A DNA stretch of 6,657 nt from Opitutia bacterium (lineage in GTDB: Bacteria > Verrucomicrobiota > Verrucomicrobiia > Opitutales > JANYDI01). The stretch lies in NCBI GenBank assembly GCA_025363695.1, contig JANYDI010000057.1, forward strand, positions 1-6,657, in the 5' to 3' direction. Within the stretch, counting starts at the first letter, position 1, and each line of letters starts with the position of its first letter. The notes beneath the pieces are model-generated. The model was not told the DNA's origin. It made no database searches and saw only the letters and a list, made by a program, of their open reading frames with translations. A program made the translations under genes and the position numbers. Below, one piece after another: positions 5,416-6,657 of this stretch.

Positions 5416-6090
5416 CTAGGCAAGTATTTTTCTTTCTTTTTGCTCTTGGGCTGCTTCAACTCGGCAATAATGCACGACTTTTATAATCAGCGGCATCAAA
5501 AAAAGCTCTACACTTGATTTAGCAAACACATTAACAATAACCATTTTGATCAGCTCCACGCTGGGCAAATCTCTCATAAAGGCAATCATGCAAAACGCCG
5601 TTGTGTCAAAAATATTGCCCAAAAAAGTACTCATAAGCGCTCGAAAAACAAAGCCATGCCTAACCGCTCTGCGCCTTATGCGGTCAAAAACCAGCGCATT
5701 AAGGAATTCCCCCAAAAAATAGGCCACCAAAGAAGCCACAAAAATGCGGATCGAGGAAGACAGCGTCACCGCATAGGCCTCCTGATGCTGCCAATACGGC
5801 GAAGGCGTTGCCAAGATGCTCCAATAGACCAGGGCAGAAAAGGCGATCGTGCACAGCATCCCTCCCCAGATAACTACCCGATTTGTCCTAAACCCATAGA
5901 CTTCGTTGATGATATCGCTAATCACATAGGTCAAGGGGAACAAAAACAACGCGCAATCCGCCTGCAGGCTGCCGCCCCCCAGCCACGAGGGCAACTCCAC
6001 GACCATCAGCTTGCAGGCCACCACGTTCGAGGCCACCAACACCGACACAAAGAGCATCCCAAGCGCTAATAAAGAATAATGTTGCTTCAT
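5416..6090 (-). CDS. yhhQ: Queuosine precursor transporter, YhhQ/DUF165 (VUT_1) family
   Basis: Members of this family import queuine or the precursors preQ0/preQ1 across the inner membrane for queuosine modification of tRNA. The 224-aa product is strongly hydrophobic, with about six predicted membrane spans (near residues 7-27, 48-65, 73-95, 108-130, 150-171 and 183-207). The signature LTYVISDIINEVYGFR (53-68) is present, as is GNIFDTTAFCMIAF (158-171). The segment GEFLNALVFDRIRR (127-140) has Asn where many relatives appear to carry Asp, a point I cannot verify here. The ATG at 6090 has no visible Shine-Dalgarno. Hairpin A of repeat R4 ends 17 bases upstream, so any promoter must lie within or beyond the repeat. 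The gene is first in the apparent yhhQ-cmk-plsC operon. Which precursor it carries is not decided by sequence; the family assignment is firm. Confidence 0.87.
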   Translation of the reverse strand: MKQHYSLLALGMLFVSVLVASNVVACKLMVVELPSWLGGGSLQADCALFLFPLTYVISDIINEVYGFRTNRVVIWGGMLCTIAFSALVYWSILATPSPYWQHQEAYAVTLSSSIRIFVASLVAYFLGEFLNALVFDRIRRRAVRHGFVFRALMSTFLGNIFDTTAFCMIAFMRDLPSVELIKMVIVNVFAKSSVELFLMPLIIKVVHYCRVEAAQEQKERKILA

Positions 6091-6107
6091 GGTAAAGGAT
6101 TAAAGGG

Positions 6108-6241
6108 CTAAGGGGCGCTTACGCCCCTTAGGATCCCCTACAGGTAGCGATTTTATAAAATGCAGAGCATTTTAATAAAATCGCTACCTGGGAGGGCATA
6201 CTAAGCCCCTCCTAGATCGCGAAGCGATCAGGGGGTATTTT
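6108..6241 (+). repeat. Structured repeat unit R4, complete (A-B-C)
   Basis: This is a full unit directly upstream of yhhQ. Hairpin A at 6108-6131 has 10-bp arms (CTAAGGGGCG/CGCCCCTTAG) with loop CTTA. The linker GATCCCCTA follows, then hairpin B at 6141-6190 with outer arms CAGGTAGCGATTTTAT and complement, whose centre is AGA instead of GAT. Next come the linker GGCATACTAAGCCCCTCC and hairpin C at 6215-6229 (GATCGC-GAA-GCGATC). Flanking CCCCT/AGGGG and ATAC/GTAT can pair around C to make a longer stem. In the direction of yhhQ transcription the order is C-B-A-yhhQ. Confidence 0.88.
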
Positions 6242-6344
6242 CGGACTCCAGGGTACACATATTTTAATAAACTGCAATGAAAAAAACAGGAGCCTATGGC
6301 GTGTGATCAATTAATAATATAACTATTTATTAAAAACCACACTT
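6242..6344. other. AT-rich intergenic stretch, nothing recognised
   Basis: Between R4 and the right-end repeat array there is AT-rich sequence with no credible reading frame. The only structure noted is a weak pairing of GATCAA (6305-6310) with TTGATC at 6344-6349. Part of the yhhQ operon promoter could lie here, but I cannot point to a convincing -35/-10 pair. Confidence 0.4.
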
Positions 6345-6346
6345 TG

Positions 6347-6380
6347 ATCGCCCTGAAGGGGCGAAGGGCCCAGGGCTAGG
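6347..6380. repeat. REP-like module, CGCCCTGAAGGGGCG plus CCCAGGGCT
   Basis: A short imperfect palindrome, CGCCCTGAAGGGGCG at 6349-6363, is followed by GGGCCCAGGGCTAGGG. Both motifs recur further right (6459-6477, 6486-6508, 6528-6627 and at the window end), so this is the first module of a repeat array distinct from the R family. Confidence 0.65.
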
Positions 6381-6458
6381 GTGTTAATTCTGATGTTATT
6401 TTTGCCTTTTAAAATCACATGGATCTAAGTCATTTATCAACAACAAACCACAAAATGA

Positions 6459-6508
6459 GAGCCCTGCAGGGGCGAATGCTTGTCAGCCCAGGGCTTTAGC
6501 CCTGGGTT
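6459..6508. repeat. REP-like module with CCCAGGGCT hairpin
   Basis: GAGCCCTGCAGGGGCGAAT at 6459-6477 is followed by a clean hairpin at 6487-6506 (CCCAGGGCT-TT-AGCCCTGGG, 9-bp arms). These two motifs together resemble the intergenic palindromic repeats often found near REP-associated (Y1-type) transposase genes in environmental bacteria. That link is from general knowledge; no transposase is in the window. Confidence 0.7.
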
Positions 6509-6527
6509 TACGGGTTAAAAACAAACC

Positions 6528-6627
6528 AGAGCCCTACAGGGGCGATTCATTAAAAATGCATCAAATTTATTTAAAAATTAACTATGAACAATATATCAGG
6601 TTTAATGAATCGCCCCTGTAGGGCTCT
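6528..6627. repeat. Perfect 27-bp inverted repeat around a 46-base AT-rich loop
   Basis: The arm at 6528-6554, which begins AGAGCCCTACAGGGGCGATT, is exactly complementary to 6601-6627. The 46 bases between are AT-rich and have no reading frame. Each arm starts with the GAGCCCT-x-CAGGGGCGA module seen nearby, so the structure is two such modules in inverted orientation. It could be a single-stranded transposase substrate, a MITE-like remnant, or a strong transcript hairpin. Confidence 0.85.
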
Positions 6628-6645
6628 AAATCTTTTTTCTATGCC

Positions 6646-6657
6646 AAACCCAGGGCT
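6646..6657. repeat. Start of another CCCAGGGCT module, cut by the window end
   Basis: AACCCAGGGCT at the very end matches the first arm of the hairpin at 6487-6506, so the array continues beyond the window. Confidence 0.5.

Noticed and set aside
5656..6069. Plus-strand 137-residue frame
   Set aside because: It is the antisense shadow of yhhQ; the composition is not protein-like for an independent gene.

Overview
The window is bacterial. It carries a compact set of housekeeping genes, almost all on the minus strand, separated by an unusual family of hairpin-rich, non-coding repeats. In minus-strand order these are a queuosine-precursor transporter (yhhQ family, 6090-5416), cytidylate kinase (cmk, 5380-4733), a 1-acylglycerol-3-phosphate acyltransferase (plsC, 4754-4074), the rod-shape protein MreC (3819-3010) and penicillin-binding protein 2 (mrdA, 3013-1094). 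A single plus-strand gene (about 417-1019) encodes a small exported protein I do not recognise, and it converges on mrdA. MreC plus PBP2 points to a rod-forming organism that makes peptidoglycan. The cmk-plsC pairing is also found in Chlamydiae, so a Chlamydiota/Verrucomicrobiota-type (PVC) bacterium is a reasonable guess, but no taxonomic marker settles it.

Layout: 1-120 is intergenic with nothing recognisable. 121-360 is a tail-to-tail pair of repeat units (R1a, R1b). 417-1019 is the exported-protein gene. 1009-1097 is a second partial unit (R2) that supplies the stop codons of both that gene and mrdA. 1094-3819 is the mreC-mrdA pair (ATGA overlap, no mreD). 3855-3990 is repeat R3, followed by a separate long inverted repeat at 4007-4118 that runs into the 3' end of plsC. 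4074-6090 is plsC-cmk-yhhQ. 6108-6241 is repeat R4. The last ~300 bases hold a different repeat family (GAGCCCT-x-CAGGGGCGA and CCCAGGGCT modules), including a perfect 27-bp inverted repeat, and no gene.

The main signal outside the genes is the R repeat. A full unit reads hairpin A (arms CTAAGGGGCGC/GCGCCCCTTAG), a short GATCCCCTA linker, a ~50-base near-palindrome B built on GATTTT..AAAATGC..GCATTTT..AAAATC, a linker containing ATACTAAGGCCCC, and a small hairpin C (GATCGC-GAA-GCGATC). The outer part of stem B exists in two sequence versions that both stay self-complementary, and hairpin C also differs in sequence between copies while still pairing. This suggests selection on structure. Three units (R1b, R3, R4) lie directly upstream of genes in the same relative orientation, with A nearest the start codon; those three genes lack a visible Shine-Dalgarno. 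The operon-internal genes mrdA, plsC and cmk have one. Whether the units are mobile MITE/REP-like DNA, RNA leaders, or both cannot be decided from this window.

Functionally, cmk (CMP/dCMP phosphorylation), plsC (phosphatidic acid synthesis) and yhhQ (queuine or precursor uptake) form one tightly spaced cluster. mreC and mrdA belong to the elongasome that builds lateral-wall peptidoglycan.
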